A stretch of DNA of 5,125 bases, taken from Caldifarciminota bacterium. GTDB lineage: Bacteria; WOR-3; Hydrothermia; WGAB01. Location of the stretch: the NCBI GenBank assembly GCA_015489295.1, contig WGAB01000369.1:1-5125 (forward strand), given 5' to 3'. Made by a program: the position numbers and the translations under genes. Of this stretch, positions 3,591 through 5,125 are shown one piece after another (position 1 is the stretch's first letter; every line of letters begins with the position of its first letter). The notes beneath the pieces are model-generated. The model was given only the letters and a program-made list of their open reading frames with translations. It ran no database searches and was not told the origin of the DNA.

Positions 3591-4451
3591 GTGGCACCCA
3601 ATCCCCTGAGTCGCAAACTCCGCCTGGGGCTTCTACAGGTGGAAACCCGCCTGGGCGACATCGCAGGCAACAAGGAACGGATCAAGGCCCTGATGCAACA
3701 GGCCCACGAGCAGGGCGTGGACCTCGCCGTCACCCCGGAACTCGCCACCCTGGGCTTCGGCTCCGGCGACATCTACCTGGACAAGGTGGACGAAAACCTG
3801 ATGGCCCTGGAAGAAATCCGGGAATTCGCCGGCGACCTGGGGCTCTGGACCATCGTGGGCTTTGTGGACCGCACCTCCCTCGGCTTTTTCCACAACGCCG
3901 CCGCCCTCATCGGCGACGGCAAGATCCAGGGCAAGTACTACAAGGTGCAACTCGTCAATTACCGCCTGTTTGACGAAAAGCGCTACTTCGCCCCGGGCCA
4001 CCGGCTGCCCGTGTTTTCCACCCCCTTCGGCCGCATCGGCATCCTGATCTGCGAGGATGTGTGGTTCCCGGAGCCGGCCCGGGCGCTCACCTTCCGGGGC
4101 GCTGAGATCCTGATCGTGCTTTCCGCATCCCCCTATACCACCACCAAGGTGAAAACCTGGCAGAATTTCCTGCAGGAGCGGGTGCTGGACAACCTGGTGC
4201 CCGTGGCCTTTGCGAACCAGGCCGGCATCCAGGACGGCGTAACCTACTGGGGCGGCAGCATGGTGTTCTCGGCCCGCGGGGAACTTCTGGCCATGGCACC
4301 GCTTCTGGAGGAACACCTGCTGGTGGTGGATGTGGACCTGGAGGAGGCCCGAACCCTGCGGCGCCGTGACCTGCGGGTGCGGGAGGTGCGCCGGGAAATC
4401 CTGGAAGAACTGCTGCGGGCCTACGACGAAATGACCCGGGAGAACGGATGA
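3591..4451 (+). CDS. Glutaminase (nitrilase-fold) subunit of split glutamine-dependent NAD+ synthetase
   Basis: A 286-residue carbon-nitrogen hydrolase. The expected catalytic triad is present: Glu50 in TPELATLGF, Lys118 in KYYKVQLVNYRLFDEKRYF, and the nucleophile Cys154 in ILICEDVWF. The YRLFDEKRYF and CEDVW signatures are those of the glutamine amidotransferase domain of eukaryote/bacterial NadE rather than of generic nitrilases. It would hydrolyse glutamine and pass ammonia to the synthetase for amidation of nicotinate adenine dinucleotide. In many bacteria this domain is fused to the N-terminus of NadE. Here it is a separate gene overlapping the synthetase gene by ATGA, which suggests translational coupling and a 1:1 complex. 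The start is GTG, supported by AAGGAGGA four bases upstream. The protein is cytosolic, with no signal peptide. An independent omega-amidase-type role is possible but less likely given its partner. Confidence 0.88.
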   Translation: MAPNPLSRKLRLGLLQVETRLGDIAGNKERIKALMQQAHEQGVDLAVTPELATLGFGSGDIYLDKVDENLMALEEIREFAGDLGLWTIVGFVDRTSLGFFHNAAALIGDGKIQGKYYKVQLVNYRLFDEKRYFAPGHRLPVFSTPFGRIGILICEDVWFPEPARALTFRGAEILIVLSASPYTTTKVKTWQNFLQERVLDNLVPVAFANQAGIQDGVTYWGGSMVFSARGELLAMAPLLEEHLLVVDVDLEEARTLRRRDLRVREVRREILEELLRAYDEMTRENG

Positions 4452-5125
4452 TGAACGGTCGGATTCAACCCGAACTGCCGGTTTCCGAACTGCCGGTGAT
4501 CACCCGGATCCTGGTCAAGTCCATCCAGACCCGGGTGGAAAAGGTGGGGGCCAAAGGCGGGCTCGTGGCCCTTTCCGGGGGCATTGATTCCTCGCTCGTG
4601 GCCCTTTTGACCCAGCAGGCCCTGGGCGACCGGATGCTCGCCCTCATCATGCCTGAGGAGGGGGTGACCCCGGAATGGGACCTGCGCGATGCCCTGAACC
4701 TCGTGGAACAACACCAGATTCCCCACCGGGTGATTCCCATCAACGACGCCGTGGCCCTGTTCCAGTCCTACATGCCCGACAACGACTTCCCCGAGGCCGT
4801 TCGGCGGCTCGCCCTGGCCAATGTCAAACCCCGGGTTCGGATGATCCTGAACTACCTGTATGCCAACCTGCTGGGTTACATCGTGGTGGGCACCTCCAAC
4901 AAAACCGAACTGCTCCTCGGCTACGGCACCAAGTACGGCGACCTGGCCGCCGACATCTATCCCATCGGCGACCTGTACAAAACCCAGGTGTGGCAACTCG
5001 CCGAGTACCTGGGCCTGCCCGCCAACATCATCAAAAAGAAGCCCTCCGCCGGCCTGTGGAAGGGCCAGACCGACGAGGAGGAACTGGGCCACACCTACGC
5101 CGAGATTGACCGCGTGCTCTTCTGC
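4448..5125 (+). CDS. nadE: NAD+ synthase, ATP-dependent synthetase subunit (3' end beyond window)
   Basis: 226 codons are visible from ATG 4448, which overlaps the preceding stop as ATGA; ATG 4451 is an equally possible start. Motifs of the PP-loop ATPase family of NAD synthetases are intact: the P-loop SGGIDSS (43-49), GTSNKTE (148-154), YGDLAADIYPIGDLYKTQV (163-181) and KKPSAGLWKGQTDEEELG (197-214). The enzyme adenylates the carboxylate of nicotinate adenine dinucleotide and replaces AMP with ammonia to make NAD+, the last step of de novo and Preiss-Handler synthesis. Stand-alone NadE proteins are about 250-275 residues, so only roughly 30-50 residues should be missing. No frameshift or substitution is seen in the motifs. 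The adjoining glutaminase gene indicates that glutamine is the nitrogen source in vivo. High GC and codon use match its partner. Confidence 0.95.
   Translation, partial: MMNGRIQPELPVSELPVITRILVKSIQTRVEKVGAKGGLVALSGGIDSSLVALLTQQALGDRMLALIMPEEGVTPEWDLRDALNLVEQHQIPHRVIPINDAVALFQSYMPDNDFPEAVRRLALANVKPRVRMILNYLYANLLGYIVVGTSNKTELLLGYGTKYGDLAADIYPIGDLYKTQVWQLAEYLGLPANIIKKKPSAGLWKGQTDEEELGHTYAEIDRVLFC

Noticed and set aside
3586..3609. Seven-codon ATG frame overlapping the GTG start of the glutaminase gene
   Set aside because: Its ATG overlaps the Shine-Dalgarno sequence itself, leaving no spacer, so it is unlikely to be translated.
3633..4316. 227-codon minus-strand frame opposite the glutaminase gene
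   Set aside because: It is an antisense shadow of a clearly real, motif-complete enzyme gene in GC-rich DNA.
4421..5092. 223-codon minus-strand frame opposite nadE
   Set aside because: Gly/His/Val-rich antisense shadow; the plus strand has an uninterrupted NAD synthase with all motifs.

Overview
The window looks like a chromosomal segment of a GC-rich Gram-negative bacterium. The genes at both ends are clearly GC-rich, ribosome binding sites are strong AGGAGG types, and one gene encodes a lipobox-bearing exported protein. The intergenic DNA is full of REP-type palindromes of the TAGGAGCGGCTT(C/T)AGCCGCGA kind. A deltaproteobacterium (Desulfobacterota-like) or a gammaproteobacterium would fit. 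This is inference; there is no rRNA or other taxonomic marker.

Layout: 1-163 is the 3' end of a TlpA/ResA-like thioredoxin-fold gene (+). 164-600 is a mosaic of interspersed repeats: REP hairpins, an 8-bp-stem GCGGTGCC hairpin module in inverted and direct copies, and a ~66-bp direct repeat. A good sigma70-like promoter (602-630) then precedes about 410 nt of hairpin-rich DNA with no convincing gene. This leads to 1046-1540 (+), a four-helix membrane protein of the CopD/DUF2269 type. A REP pair (1610-1672) separates it from a convergent minus-strand region of visibly lower GC.

The minus-strand region (about 3138 down to 1682) holds a promoter, a decayed 3' end of a PD40 gene, an intact six-repeat TolB-like beta-propeller lipoprotein (2787-1831), and a truncated paralogue whose start overlaps the lipoprotein stop by ATGA (1834-1682). 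The same ~77-bp sequence lies at both gene boundaries. It carries the 3' coding end of one gene plus the ribosome binding site and start of the next. This is best explained as the remains of a tandem array of PD40 paralogues. The island is bounded by REP-bearing repeats on both sides.

3170-3408 is a second repeat mosaic: a copy of the hairpin-plus-REP composite, a C/G-rich palindrome and three degenerate tandem units of 45-50 bp. From 3591 a translationally coupled pair encodes the glutaminase (nitrilase-fold) subunit and the synthetase subunit of a split glutamine-dependent NAD+ synthetase. The second gene runs off the end of the window.

The most unusual parts are the duplicated PD40 gene-junction module with its decayed neighbours, the REP and hairpin modules that show compensatory base changes, and the long structured leader before the membrane-protein gene. 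The NAD+ synthetase pair and the thioredoxin-like end are ordinary housekeeping or accessory genes.
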